DNA of 64,000 bases from contig NZ_RHOQ01000008.1 of NCBI RefSeq assembly GCF_003946605.1, positions 1-64,000 on the forward strand, in the 5' to 3' direction. The notes below the pieces were generated by a model. The model did not search any database. It was not told where the DNA came from and saw only the letters and a list, made by a program, of their open reading frames with translations. Both the position numbers and the translations under genes were made by a program. This DNA is from Companilactobacillus baiquanensis. Lineage in GTDB: Bacteria > Bacillota > Bacilli > Lactobacillales > Lactobacillaceae. This document shows, piece by piece, positions 17,268 through 25,182 of this stretch (its first letter is position 1; each line of letters starts with the position of its first letter).

Positions 17268-17537
17268 ATGTCTCAACCAACTGAAGAACTAGCCAGTAAA
17301 AAAATAACTAGTCAGATCAAACGCTCCCGCGGACAATTAGATGGTATTTTAAGAATGATGGACGATGGGCGACCTTGTGATGAAGTTTTAGTTCAATTAT
17401 CGGCTGTAAAATCCGGAGTTGATAAAGCTATGAAACAAGTTATAGCTCAAAATATTCGTAAAAACGTTAACTGCGTTAATGAACAACAGCTGACCGATCT
17501 ACAAACATCACTAGAACTATTGCTCAAAACTAAATAA
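17268..17537 (+). CDS. CsoR/CstR-family repressor with altered sensor site
   Basis: An 89-residue all-helical DUF156 repressor (KKITSQIKRSRGQLDGILRMM, then GRPCDEVLVQLSAVKSGVDKAM). Cys37 matches the first ligand of CsoR/CstR. Counting from it, the usual His position (+25) is Asn62 and the usual Cys or His position (+29) is Asn66; a second Cys occurs only at residue 69. Canonical Cu(I) (Cys-His-Cys) and persulfide (Cys-Cys) sensor sets are therefore not present. It probably represses itself and trxA through the operators on both sides. The inducer is uncertain. Confidence 0.88.
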   Translation: MSQPTEELASKKITSQIKRSRGQLDGILRMMDDGRPCDEVLVQLSAVKSGVDKAMKQVIAQNIRKNVNCVNEQQLTDLQTSLELLLKTK

Positions 17538-17546
17538 AATAATTTA

Positions 17547-17603
17547 AAATCGAGTATCCGCAAAAACTTTTGAAATAAGTTTTTAGCAGATATTCGATTT
17601 TTT
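17547..17603. terminator. Long bidirectional terminator, family C copy 1
   Basis: AAATCGAGTATC.. / ..GATATTCGATTT arms with inner AAAAACTTTT and AAGTTTTT pairing. It serves the CsoR gene and the convergent rlmA-like gene. The same plan recurs at 22481 and 57565. Confidence 0.8.
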
Positions 17604-17605
17604 AG

Positions 17606-18442
17606 TTAAATATTTTTACCGATCAATATCTTAGAATCAACGGTAATTTTCGTCACAGTGGACCAGTCTACTTTAGATTTATCTACATTGAAAAGTAATG
17701 GAGTCATATTGATAAAGGCCGTCCTCTCGTCTTCAGAAACTGAATATGTCTTTGTGGCATTGATCTCATCGACAACTTGAAAATGTTCTTCAAAATAACT
17801 TAATACCTTCTGATTAGAGTAACTTTCACTTCTAAGATACTCGCTTGCTTGTTGTCTCAATTCAGTTAAATGTTTTTCTCCAGGAATAACTTTTATTAAA
17901 TAGCCATTATTCTTTAAAATACGGTGAAATTCATGATAATTAGCTGGAGAGAAAATATCTAAAATACTATCAACACTATTATCTTTTATCGGCAAGTTTG
18001 CTAAATCCCCGACAAACCATTTAACAGAATTATTCGCATCATTTCTAGCTGCCTGTTGGACAGAATCTTTAGAGATATCAAACGCCAATACAGTCTTATC
18101 CAGTTGAGTTTGAATTTCACGAGAATAATAACCTTCACCACAACCAGCATCCAGTATAGTTTCAATTGATAAATTTTTAATGATCTCGATTATTTTATTT
18201 AAAATATGATCATATAAACCATCTTTTAAAATCAAGCCACGATTCTCAAAGTTAGCTTTATCGTAATTTTTTTGCTGCTTCATATTCAAAAGAAAGTTGA
18301 CGTAACCTTGTTTAGCAATATCAAAATTATGTCCATTAGAACAAACCAAACTCGTATTTTCTAAACTTAATTTTTCATTACAAATTGGGCAAACAAAAAA
18401 ATCATTACTATCCTTAAATCTAATTAATTTTTCTTTATTCAT
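17606..18442 (-). CDS. 23S rRNA (guanine-N1) methyltransferase, RlmA type
   Basis: A 278-residue SAM-dependent methyltransferase. The N-terminal zinc ribbon has Cys18-x2-Cys21, Cys34 and His38 (CPIC ... CSNGH), characteristic of RlmA(I)/(II). The linker FDIAKQGYVNFLL is family-specific, and the SAM motif is ILDAGCGEGYYSREI. Homologues methylate G745 or G748 in domain II of 23S rRNA; the G748 type (TlrB) can affect tylosin response, and I cannot tell the two apart by eye. Single gene on the minus strand. Confidence 0.88.
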   Translation of the reverse strand: MNKEKLIRFKDSNDFFVCPICNEKLSLENTSLVCSNGHNFDIAKQGYVNFLLNMKQQKNYDKANFENRGLILKDGLYDHILNKIIEIIKNLSIETILDAGCGEGYYSREIQTQLDKTVLAFDISKDSVQQAARNDANNSVKWFVGDLANLPIKDNSVDSILDIFSPANYHEFHRILKNNGYLIKVIPGEKHLTELRQQASEYLRSESYSNQKVLSYFEEHFQVVDEINATKTYSVSEDERTAFINMTPLLFNVDKSKVDWSTVTKITVDSKILIGKNI

Positions 18443-18498
18443 TGAGTTACCTGAATTCTTATATAGTAACTTAATTTTATCATAGCTAAACTTTTAAA

Positions 18499-19203
18499 TT
18501 ACAACATCAATCCAACTGAATAGTGAATGATCATAGTAATAATACCAACAATAACATTTCTGATAATAGCAGTTTTAACTAATCCATCACCTAATTTAGC
18601 ACTTAAAAATCCTGTCAAAGCAACTGATAACGTAACCGCTAAAATAGTTCCTGGCCACTGCATTGATACTGGCAAGAAAGTCATCGCAACTAGTGGGAAA
18701 ATACCACCTGAAGATGCTGCAACTAGTGAAGAAAAGGCTGCATCCCACGGATTCATATAATGACCTAGATCCAAATCATATTTAACTTTAACAACTGTTC
18801 CTAGAGCATCTTTTTTCATCAATTCTTTGGCAATATCTAATGAAGTTTCCTTAGAAACCCCTCTATCAACATAATAATTTGCCACAACGTTTAGTTCAGA
18901 TTGAAAATCTGATTTGATCAATTCACGTTCTTTTTCAATAGCTGCTTTTTCTGTATCCTTTTGGGAGCTAACTGATGCGTATTCGCCAGAAGCCATTGAA
19001 AAAGCACATGCAATAAGATCAGATAGGCCAGCGATAAAGATCGTAAAATGGTTTGTTGTTGCAACGGCAACTGAAAATAGTACCCCAACAACAGTAAGGA
19101 TACCGTCATTTGATCCTAAAACTCCAGCACGTAATGTATTGGAGCGCTCTGCCATTGTTTTCTTACTCTTTTTTTGCTTAGGAAAGTTTACTGCCTTCAT
19201 CAT
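18499..19203 (-). CDS. VIT1/CCC1-family metal transporter, copy 2
   Basis: A 234-residue protein from ATG 19203 (AAAGGAG eight bases upstream). The VIT1/CCC1 pattern is clear: LRAGVLGSNDGILTVVGVLFSVA, then LIACAFSMASGEYASVSSQKD, a cytosolic helical metal-binding stretch rich in Glu/Lys, and three more membrane helices. The family exports Fe2+ or Mn2+ from the cytosol. It lies 13 bases after a paralogue of the same length and probably in one operon with it, under the PerR-linked divergent promoter. Confidence 0.9.
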   Translation of the reverse strand: MMKAVNFPKQKKSKKTMAERSNTLRAGVLGSNDGILTVVGVLFSVAVATTNHFTIFIAGLSDLIACAFSMASGEYASVSSQKDTEKAAIEKERELIKSDFQSELNVVANYYVDRGVSKETSLDIAKELMKKDALGTVVKVKYDLDLGHYMNPWDAAFSSLVAASSGGIFPLVAMTFLPVSMQWPGTILAVTLSVALTGFLSAKLGDGLVKTAIIRNVIVGIITMIIHYSVGLML

Positions 19204-19216
19204 TCTTGTCACTCCT

Positions 19217-19906
19217 TTAATGTGCGAACAATGTACCTATCAAATAGGTTACAAACATCGTTAATAATCCTGAAACCACGTTTCTAAAGACTGCCTTTAA
19301 CTTATTAGCATTGCCCAGATATGCGGCTGTGTATCCAGTAATGACCAATGCGATAACAACAGCAATGACTGTCGCAAACACACGTATATTAGCAGGAAAT
19401 AACGTAATCGAAACTAACGGTAAAATCGATCCGGTCGGAAATGAAATCATCGAAGCAATAGCGGCAGCGATCGCACTTGTTTCTTCCTTAGGATTGAATC
19501 CAAAACGTTCACGTACAGCAACATCTAACGGATCGTCACCCATCATTTCTTTGGTAGCTTTTAGAGCAAGCGCTTCTGAAATTCCTGTTTTTTGATATTT
19601 ATTTTTGATGAATTCAAATTCTCCATCATAATTACCATCTAAGGCAGCGGATTCTTTTTCGATAGCACGCTTCTCACTATCACGTTGAGTACTAACTGAA
19701 ACCCATTCCCCCATCGCCATAGAGATAGTACCAGCTAGCATCCCTGCAATACCGGCTAGAAAAATTGCATAGTTGTTACTACCAGCACCAGCAACACCAA
19801 TAACAATACCAGCAACTGAAATGATGCCGTCATTTGCCCCCATAACACTGGCACGCATGACATTTATTTTTTCAGCTAAACTTCTCGTCTTTTTAGCTTT
19901 TTGCAT
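19217..19906 (-). CDS. VIT1/CCC1-family metal transporter, copy 1
   Basis: A 229-residue paralogue of the next gene: MRASVMGANDGIISVAGIVIGVAG, MLAGTISMAMGEWVSVSTQRDSEKR, then a metal-binding domain and C-terminal helices. The GEW(Y)xSVS motif and the Glu-rich cytosolic segment are the family's metal-translocation features. The two copies differ enough (about half identical by eye) to be old duplicates, perhaps with different Fe/Mn preference. Ribosome binding site AAGGAGTGAG. Divergent from perR. Confidence 0.9.
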   Translation of the reverse strand: MQKAKKTRSLAEKINVMRASVMGANDGIISVAGIVIGVAGAGSNNYAIFLAGIAGMLAGTISMAMGEWVSVSTQRDSEKRAIEKESAALDGNYDGEFEFIKNKYQKTGISEALALKATKEMMGDDPLDVAVRERFGFNPKEETSAIAAAIASMISFPTGSILPLVSITLFPANIRVFATVIAVVIALVITGYTAAYLGNANKLKAVFRNVVSGLLTMFVTYLIGTLFAH

Positions 19907-19942
19907 TTTTGCTCACTCCTTGTTTGAAATCATTTCTAAGTT

Positions 19943-20092
19943 GGAATGATTCTCATCTAGTAACGAGTACATGATAAATCAATTTTAGTTGAAAGTAAAC
20001 ATTTATGAATATATTCCTAAATTTATTCCAATAAGAATCAATAATTGATATTTTTATTAGATAGGTATTATAATTAACTTGTAATGATTCCA
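19943..20092. promoter_or_regulatory. Fur/PerR-type boxes between the VIT operon and perR
   Basis: GGAATGATTCT (19943-19953) is a good match to the AGAATNATTCT form of lactic acid bacterial PerR/Fur boxes and lies in the VIT leader. TAATGATTCCA (20082-20092) just before perR, and TTATTCCAATAAGAATCA around 20022-20040, carry related half-sites. Assignment to PerR is inferred from position. Confidence 0.55.
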
Positions 20093-20113
20093 AACTAGAA
20101 AGGAAGATTGCTT

Positions 20114-20578
20114 ATGACTAATAGCTCTGTCATGGAGGATACTTTAAAAGTTCTAAAGGATCACAAACTTCGTGTCACTCCACAGCGTCACATCATTTTG
20201 GCTTATCTTGCCAGCCATCATAACCATCCAACAGTTGAAACCATTCGTGATGCTCTAAGCAAAGAACTTCCGAATATGGGTTCCTCAACGATATATAACA
20301 CTTTGAATACTTTCGTCGATCACCGTTTAGTAGTTGAATTGCAAAACGGCGATGGTAGTACTCACTATGATTACTTTGGCACACCGCACTATCATGCCAT
20401 TTGTACTAACTGTGGTAAAATCGTCGATGTCACTTACCCTGGTTTTGATAAAGACGAAAAAGCCCTCGAAGAAAAAACAGCTGATATTTCAGGATATATG
20501 ATTTCTGGAAACCACATGGAAGTTTATGGATTATGTCCTGAATGCCAAGTAAAACTTGGTATAAAGCAAAAAAAATAA
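20114..20578 (+). CDS. perR: Peroxide-responsive Fur-family repressor PerR
   Basis: A 154-residue Fur-family protein. The winged helix (LRVTPQRHIILAYLASHHNHPTVETI) is followed by YNTLNTFVDHRLV and the metal-binding half HYHAICTNCGKIVDVTYP. The aspartate after GKIV (GKIVD) is the residue that marks PerR rather than Fur. Two CxxC pairs (CTNC, CPEC) form the structural zinc site. ATG 20114 sits seven bases after AAAGGAAG; a TTG at 20108 is too close. Divergent from two VIT iron/manganese transporters, consistent with metal-dependent peroxide sensing. Confidence 0.92.
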   Translation: MTNSSVMEDTLKVLKDHKLRVTPQRHIILAYLASHHNHPTVETIRDALSKELPNMGSSTIYNTLNTFVDHRLVVELQNGDGSTHYDYFGTPHYHAICTNCGKIVDVTYPGFDKDEKALEEKTADISGYMISGNHMEVYGLCPECQVKLGIKQKK

Positions 20579-20612
20579 AGCCGAGGGAAATTATCCCTCA
20601 GCTTTATTTTTT
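20576..20612 (+). terminator. Terminator of perR
   Basis: AAAGCCGAGGGA / TCCCTCAGCTTT hairpin with T-rich tail, overlapping the last base of the stop codon region. Confidence 0.9.
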
Positions 20613-20694
20613 TAGATACATTGATTAAACTCCCAATAGTTTAATGGCCTTATTGTTACACCTGATTAATTTTTTATCAAAAGATAACCATCAA

Positions 20695-20752
20695 AATTAC
20701 AATTTAAATATATCGAGTTGTCTTTTTATTATCATGAATTACAATTTAAATA
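20695..20752. repeat. 16-base direct repeat upstream of the DUF3923-like gene
   Basis: AATTACAATTTAAATA occurs exactly at 20695-20710 and again at 20737-20752, start to start 42 bases (four helical turns). It lies 32-89 bases before the next start codon, so a regulator site is possible. Nothing else is evident in 20613-20783. Confidence 0.5.
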
Positions 20753-20783
20753 ATAAACAAATTAATTAAATAGAGGGATCATT

Positions 20784-21002
20784 ATGTCAAAGTGGCACAT
20801 TTTAAGTTTAGTCTGGATCGTGATATTTGCCATCGGAACAGTTGTTATTTTTATTAACGCAATTCCCAAATCAAACGATCAAGCAACATTGAAATTAGGT
20901 AGTTTAGTAGTTTGGATTGGAATATTCATTCTAATCGCTATTGTTCAAACCGTAGCTTACACTGTTTACAACCTATTGTTGAATAATAAGACACCGCACT
21001 AG
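20784..21002 (+). CDS. Small membrane protein, DUF3923-like
   Basis: A 72-residue protein with two membrane helices: LVWIVIFAIGTVVIFI near the N terminus and VVWIGIFILIAIVQTVAYTVYNLLL. The plan, with a short polar loop between, resembles DUF3923 proteins of Gram-positive bacteria, whose function is unknown. The start has AGAGGGATCATT upstream. Its stop overlaps by four bases the stop of the convergent XRE-membrane gene. Confidence 0.65.
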   Translation: MSKWHILSLVWIVIFAIGTVVIFINAIPKSNDQATLKLGSLVVWIGIFILIAIVQTVAYTVYNLLLNNKTPH

Positions 21003-21517
21003 TGAGCATTCCAACCTGCTACAAAACCACCAATAAAATCATAAAACGAAGGCCATAACAACAATGTTAACCAGATTATTCCAAACAACATTGTCCATTT
21101 GTTAATGGCCTTTTCTAATGCTCTCCAATCGATACTAAACATTAAACAAATAAAACTAGCCATTAAAGGAAGAAATAAAACATTCTCCAAAGTTGATTGA
21201 GAAATTGAATAAACATTATTGGAAAATACAAACGCAACGATTGCTAAAACGATACTTGTAATGGTAATTATGTATGCCTTATTGATTTTTGTACTGTGTT
21301 CAAATTGATCCATAAGTTCCACATCTCCTTTGATTAATTCATCCAGAGAGATTTCAAATAGTTCACTGATCGCAACGACGTTAGCAAAACTAGGTAGAGA
21401 AGTTCCATTTTCCCATTTTGAAATTGATTGTCTTGAAATATGAAGTTTCTTTGCCAAAGTTTCCTGTGACATTCCATGTTCTTTACGCTGTCTTTGTAAC
21501 TGTTCACCTATTTGCAT
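20999..21517 (-). CDS. XRE-family regulator with membrane domain
   Basis: A 172-residue protein. Residues 1-65 form a Cro/C1-type helix-turn-helix (LQRQRKEHGMSQETLAKKLHISRQSISKWENGTSLPS, with the usual LDELIKGD end). Residues about 80-172 contain three hydrophobic segments with a Trp-rich end. HTH-plus-membrane proteins of this plan are common in lactobacilli and often act on neighbouring transport or immunity genes, but no target is certain here. GGAGAGAATT precedes the ATG. A palindrome lies over its probable promoter. Confidence 0.85.
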   Translation of the reverse strand: MQIGEQLQRQRKEHGMSQETLAKKLHISRQSISKWENGTSLPSFANVVAISELFEISLDELIKGDVELMDQFEHSTKINKAYIITITSIVLAIVAFVFSNNVYSISQSTLENVLFLPLMASFICLMFSIDWRALEKAINKWTMLFGIIWLTLLLWPSFYDFIGGFVAGWNAH

Positions 21518-21580
21518 AATTCTCTCCTTTTAATAATTAAAGTTTACGTGAAATCGCCTTAAAAAGGATAGCACCTTGTG

Positions 21581-21600
21581 GTTGCATTGGGCAATGTAAC
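21581..21600. promoter_or_regulatory. 20-base palindrome in the XRE gene promoter region
   Basis: GTTGCATTG-GG-CAATGTAAC, nine-base arms with one mismatch, 65 bases before the XRE start. On the minus strand it overlaps TTGCCC, which is 18 bases from TATCCT, a possible -35/-10 pair. It may be an autoregulatory operator. Confidence 0.5.
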
Positions 21601-21661
21601 GTAATAATTGCTAAAAAAGTTTATGATTGAGAAATTTTTCACGAAAACTAAACCGTTTTTG

Positions 21662-21697
21662 ATGAAAACGTTTACAACTGTATTTTCTTGGTATAAA
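21662..21697 (+). promoter_or_regulatory. cre box over the promoter of the TIM-barrel gene
   Basis: ATGAAAACGTTTACAA (21662-21677) matches the cre consensus TGNAANCGNWNNCA at every fixed position. It overlaps the presumed -35 (TTTACA, 21671-21676); the -10 is TATAAA at 21692. CcpA repression in the presence of glucose is the expected effect. Confidence 0.75.
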
Positions 21698-21741
21698 GTT
21701 AGTCTATTAACTTTTTATCAAGCAATTTGGAGGGAATTACA

Positions 21742-22479
21742 ATGACAAAGATTTTGGTTAATACAGCTGTATTTGAAAAAGATGTAAAGAACGGATCATC
21801 ACAATTAGATATGATCAAAAAAATCACTGACCTAGGTATTGATGGTGTGGAAGTTCGTGGCGAATTCTTTGGTGAGGATCGTGACCAAGAATTGACTGCC
21901 TTAAAAGATTTAGCTCAATCAAAGAACTGGCTCTTATACTTTTCAATCCCCGAACAACTCTTTGTAGAAAACAAGATCAATGAAAACTTAACTTCTTACC
22001 TTGACCTTGCCAAAAAATATTCAATTGGATCATTAAAAATCAGTCTAGGCGAAATAGATACTCTAAACGATGAATTAGTAGCTGAATTGAAAAATACTTT
22101 AGCACCCTACGACGTTCAACTAACTATTGAAAACGAACAAAATGAACATGGCCATATGGATCATGTCTTAGAGATCAACAAAGAAATCAAACAAGCTGGA
22201 TTACCAATCGGATACACATTTGATGCCGGTAACTGGTACTGGATCAATGAAGATCCTGAAAAAGCTATGGATAAATTAAGCAGTTATGTGACGATCCTTC
22301 ATCTAAAGAATATTCAAAATAAAGGTACTGTTCTTTTAGATAAAGGTGCTACAAACTGGAAGAATTTGATCAACGCCGTTACACCAGATATTCCTGTTGC
22401 AATCGAATATCCAATGACACTAGAAGAATTAAAGAGTGAATTCAAACTTGTTCAAGACGCAATCGAACAAAGCGTATAA
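21742..22479 (+). CDS. TIM-barrel sugar phosphate isomerase/epimerase-like protein
   Basis: A 245-residue AP-endonuclease-2-type TIM barrel (xylose-isomerase-like superfamily, as in IolE, IolI and hydroxypyruvate isomerase). Seen are LGIDGVEVRGEFFGEDR, LTIENEQNEHGHMDH with a metal-type Glu, GYTFDAGNWYWI and a final VAIEYPM with the last Glu ligand. The start is ATG 21742 after GGAGGGAATTACA. The perfect cre box upstream implies a catabolic role, perhaps in keto-sugar or hexuronate metabolism given the nearby KDG kinase and sugar transporter. Confidence 0.82.
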   Translation: MTKILVNTAVFEKDVKNGSSQLDMIKKITDLGIDGVEVRGEFFGEDRDQELTALKDLAQSKNWLLYFSIPEQLFVENKINENLTSYLDLAKKYSIGSLKISLGEIDTLNDELVAELKNTLAPYDVQLTIENEQNEHGHMDHVLEINKEIKQAGLPIGYTFDAGNWYWINEDPEKAMDKLSSYVTILHLKNIQNKGTVLLDKGATNWKNLINAVTPDIPVAIEYPMTLEELKSEFKLVQDAIEQSV

Positions 22480-22480
22480 G

Positions 22481-22535
22481 AAAATCGGGTATCAGTAGAA
22501 AACTTTTATAATTTTCTGCTAGTACCCGATTTTTC
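22481..22535. terminator. Bidirectional terminator, family C copy 2
   Basis: AAATCGGGTA / TACCCGATTT arms with inner AGAAAACTTTT and TTTTCT pairing and T5 tail, between the TIM-barrel gene and the convergent aldo/keto reductase gene. Confidence 0.85.
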
Positions 22536-22561
22536 TTTAAAATTCATTCGTTATAACGGTC

Positions 22562-23410
22562 TTAATTCTTCGACCAATTCATGAACATTTCAGCTGTTTC
22601 TGGAGATTCATGGTTCATGAACAATGATTTCTTTGTATCTAGTGCCAAAATATTCTTCATATCTTCGTCGCTTAACTCAAAATCATACAAATCTAAGTTC
22701 TGTTGCATACGTTCTTTATGAACAGATTTTGGAATAATAACAACATTGCGCTGTGTTAAATATTTCAAAGCTACTTGCGCAGCAGATTTATTATATTTTT
22801 TACCAATTTCTGTCAAAACTGAATTGGTGAACAAATCATTTCTACCTTCAGCAAATGGGCCCCAAGACTCAATTTGAACATTATATTTTTCCATGTATTT
22901 TTGAGCTTCAACTTGTTGATTGAATACATGCGTTTCCACTTGATCAATAGCTGGAACTACATCTGTATTAGAAACAAGGTCGATCAGTCGATCAGGATAA
23001 AAGTTTGATACACCGATGGCACGAATTTTACCCTCTTTGTATAGATCCTCTAAATCGCGATAAGCTGAATAGTAATCAGCAAATGGTTGATGCAACAATA
23101 CTAAATCTAAATAATCCACACCTAATTTTTTCATTGATTCTTCAACTGATGCTTTAGCATTACTATAATTTGAAATCCATACTTTTGTTGTTAAGAAAAT
23201 GTCCTTACGGGCTATGTTACTTTCTTTAAGAGCAGCACCAACTGCTTCTTCATTATCGTAGGCTTGTGCTGTATCAATTGCTCGATAGCCAGAATCAAGA
23301 GCATCTAATACGGCTTGTTTACATTCATTAAAATCAGAAACTTGATATACACCAAATCCTTCAATTGGCATTTCCACGCCATTATTTAATTTAACTGTTG
23401 GAATATTCAT
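22562..23410 (-). CDS. Aldo/keto reductase (AKR5-like)
   Basis: A 282-residue NADPH-dependent reductase starting at ATG 23410 (AGGAGGATGTTTA upstream). The family signature GYRAIDTAQAYDNEEAVG contains the catalytic Asp and Tyr, TTKVWISNY carries the Lys and VLLHQP the His. The GVSNFYPDRL and IPKSVHKERM motifs complete the cofactor site. It starts 17 bases after the upstream TetR gene, so the two form an operon and TetR probably controls the reductase. Likely reduces reactive aldehydes or keto acids; substrate not assignable. Confidence 0.93.
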   Translation of the reverse strand: MNIPTVKLNNGVEMPIEGFGVYQVSDFNECKQAVLDALDSGYRAIDTAQAYDNEEAVGAALKESNIARKDIFLTTKVWISNYSNAKASVEESMKKLGVDYLDLVLLHQPFADYYSAYRDLEDLYKEGKIRAIGVSNFYPDRLIDLVSNTDVVPAIDQVETHVFNQQVEAQKYMEKYNVQIESWGPFAEGRNDLFTNSVLTEIGKKYNKSAAQVALKYLTQRNVVIIPKSVHKERMQQNLDLYDFELSDEDMKNILALDTKKSLFMNHESPETAEMFMNWSKN

Positions 23411-23426
23411 TAAACATCCTCCTATA

Positions 23427-24029
23427 TTATCTTTCAATTAGATAAGGCTTAAGTAATTGTGGCAATTGAATATCACAGAAACGACCAGTCCACTCACTTG
23501 GTACAAATTCAGAATCAGTCATACACCAAACAGAAACCATTCCATATAATTCAGTTCCTAAAATATTGGCAATTACGTCTACCGGTGTATTTTTAGCCAA
23601 TTCATGCTGATCTATTCCGTCTCTTAAGATTTTTTCAATTGCAGCAATGTCAGTGTCCCATTTATAGAACTTACTTTCCGATAATTTAGGAACGACAACG
23701 TAACTCAACCATTGGCGAGCTAATTCAATTCCTTGATCTTCAATTATTTTCATAAAATTAATGAAATAATATCGTAAACGTTCGTTGATGTTGCCTTCTT
23801 CATACCGCAAAGTAGAATCTTCTAATTGAACGAAAGATTGTAATCCTAAAAGTAAGATAATATCTTCTTTCTTTTTGAAATAATGATAAAAAGTTCCTTT
23901 AGCGACTCCGCTGGCTTTAGTAATGTCTTCAACAGAAAGGTCAGAAAAATTTTTAGTTTTTATTAATCTCAATGTTGTTTGTTTTATTTTTTCCTTTGTT
24001 GCCTCAGCCTGTTCTTGTCGTTTATTCAT
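23427..24029 (-). CDS. TetR-family transcriptional regulator
   Basis: A 200-residue TetR repressor. The DNA-binding domain reads RLIKTKNFSDLSVEDITKASGVAKGTFYHYFKKKEDI, followed by an all-helical ligand domain. It is first in an operon with the aldo/keto reductase gene. A perfect 17-base palindrome sits on its probable -35 element, so autorepression is likely, with an aldehyde or similar reductase substrate as a reasonable inducer guess. Confidence 0.92.
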   Translation of the reverse strand: MNKRQEQAEATKEKIKQTTLRLIKTKNFSDLSVEDITKASGVAKGTFYHYFKKKEDIILLLGLQSFVQLEDSTLRYEEGNINERLRYYFINFMKIIEDQGIELARQWLSYVVVPKLSESKFYKWDTDIAAIEKILRDGIDQHELAKNTPVDVIANILGTELYGMVSVWCMTDSEFVPSEWTGRFCDIQLPQLLKPYLIER

Positions 24030-24064
24030 AGGATCATTCCTTTCAAAAAATATAATAATATCTT

Positions 24065-24094
24065 ATTGACTTAAAGTCAATGACTACTGGTCAA
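24065..24094 (-). promoter_or_regulatory. TetR operator and promoter
   Basis: ATTGACTTAAAGTCAAT (24065-24081) is a 17-base palindrome, followed by TGAC-N5-GTCA (24081-24093). On the minus strand TTGACT is 17 bases from TATTAT, a good promoter; the palindrome covers the -35. Confidence 0.75.
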
Positions 24095-24105
24095 CTAAAT
24101 GAATA

Positions 24106-24148
24106 AAAAACAGACATAGCAATCAAGGATTACTGTGTCTGTTTTAAA
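24106..24148. terminator. Terminator of the sugar transporter gene
   Basis: AACAGACATAGCAATC / GATTACTGTGTCTGTT hairpin with T runs on both strands. It shares the GACATAG.AATC pattern with the terminator at 46047. Confidence 0.85.
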
Positions 24149-24155
24149 CACTTTT

Positions 24156-25013
24156 TTATAAGAATGCTGTCATAACGCTACCTACAACAATTAATACTAA
24201 TCCTGATAGCGTAAATTTAAGCTCTCTAGATGTTTTCGACTCATGTAAAATCAATAGGCCACCTAGTGTAGCAACAACAACGTTTAATTGTGTAATAACA
24301 AAGGCTGAAGCAACACCTGCAGCTTGGGCCGCAAAGATATATGCTAATGAAGAAATACCAAAATCAAGTCCAATTAGGCCGTTGAGCCAGCTTTCTTTTT
24401 GTACAAAGCTCTTACCTTTTGTCATAACTAAGTTATAAATAACTGCACCAACAAAAATTCCTAACATTTCAGGGAAGAATAAATGCAGACCTGATGCTGA
24501 TACGGCCTTTGGTAAAGCACTATATGCCCAATAACCAACAGTTGTTGGAACTAAAACGGCTAGCCCTTTTGTTAGTGATCCCTTTGCGGAATTACCAGCT
24601 TTCTTATCTGTTATAGCCGTAAATGTAACACCAAGAACAACTAAAATAATTGCTAATAAACCAACTAACTTAGAAACCGTTCCACTCCATTCGCCAAAGA
24701 TTATAACTCCGATCAATGAAGTTCCGACAACTTGTAAACCAGTTGTTATCGGCATTGTTCTTGTAACGCCGATTTGGGTAAAGGAAATATATTGTCCAAC
24801 TTGACCTAATGACCAAAGGAATCCGGCCCCAAAACTGATCCAAAAATTAATTCCTGTGACACTTCCATACATTAAATAAATAAATAAACCTATAATTACA
24901 GAACCAAATCCTGTACCAAAAATTTGGTTTGATGGGCTTCCTCCAACTTTACTGGCAATAAGAGGTTGAATACCCCATCCAATAGCTGGAATAAGCGCTA
25001 ACAAGACACCCAA
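24156..25013 (-). CDS. GRP-family sugar transporter (GlcU/RbsU-like)
   Basis: A 285-residue protein with ten membrane helices of the glucose/ribose porter (GRP) family within the drug/metabolite superfamily. Start LLALIPAIGWGIQPLIASKVGG, then GVTRTMPITTGLQVVGTSLIGVIIFGEW and the mirrored ASAFVITQLNVVVATLGGLLILHE are diagnostic. Probably proton-coupled uptake of a monosaccharide or sugar acid. Translation starts at TTG 25013 or GTG 25022, neither with a strong ribosome binding site. A good promoter lies upstream. The kdgK gene next door suggests a related substrate. Confidence 0.88.
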   Translation of the reverse strand: MGVLLALIPAIGWGIQPLIASKVGGSPSNQIFGTGFGSVIIGLFIYLMYGSVTGINFWISFGAGFLWSLGQVGQYISFTQIGVTRTMPITTGLQVVGTSLIGVIIFGEWSGTVSKLVGLLAIILVVLGVTFTAITDKKAGNSAKGSLTKGLAVLVPTTVGYWAYSALPKAVSASGLHLFFPEMLGIFVGAVIYNLVMTKGKSFVQKESWLNGLIGLDFGISSLAYIFAAQAAGVASAFVITQLNVVVATLGGLLILHESKTSRELKFTLSGLVLIVVGSVMTAFL

Positions 25014-25067
25014 AAAATCACTCTTTTCTTCAAAAATTTCAAATTACGTAACTAATCTATTACGGTT

Positions 25068-25117
25068 TCTAGTTGTCTAGACCAAAGAATTATATACTTT
25101 GTTTTGAATAACTACAA
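25068..25117 (-). promoter_or_regulatory. Promoter and possible operator of the sugar transporter gene
   Basis: On the minus strand TTGTAG (25112-25117), a 17-base spacer and TATAAT (25089-25094). Just downstream of the -10 lies TCTAG-TTGT-CTAGA (25068-25081), a palindrome positioned to block transcription. Confidence 0.65.
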
Positions 25118-25182
25118 CCATGAATACATGATATACATCATAACACTGAAATTTTTGGAAGTGGTTTAACATGTCTTATAGA

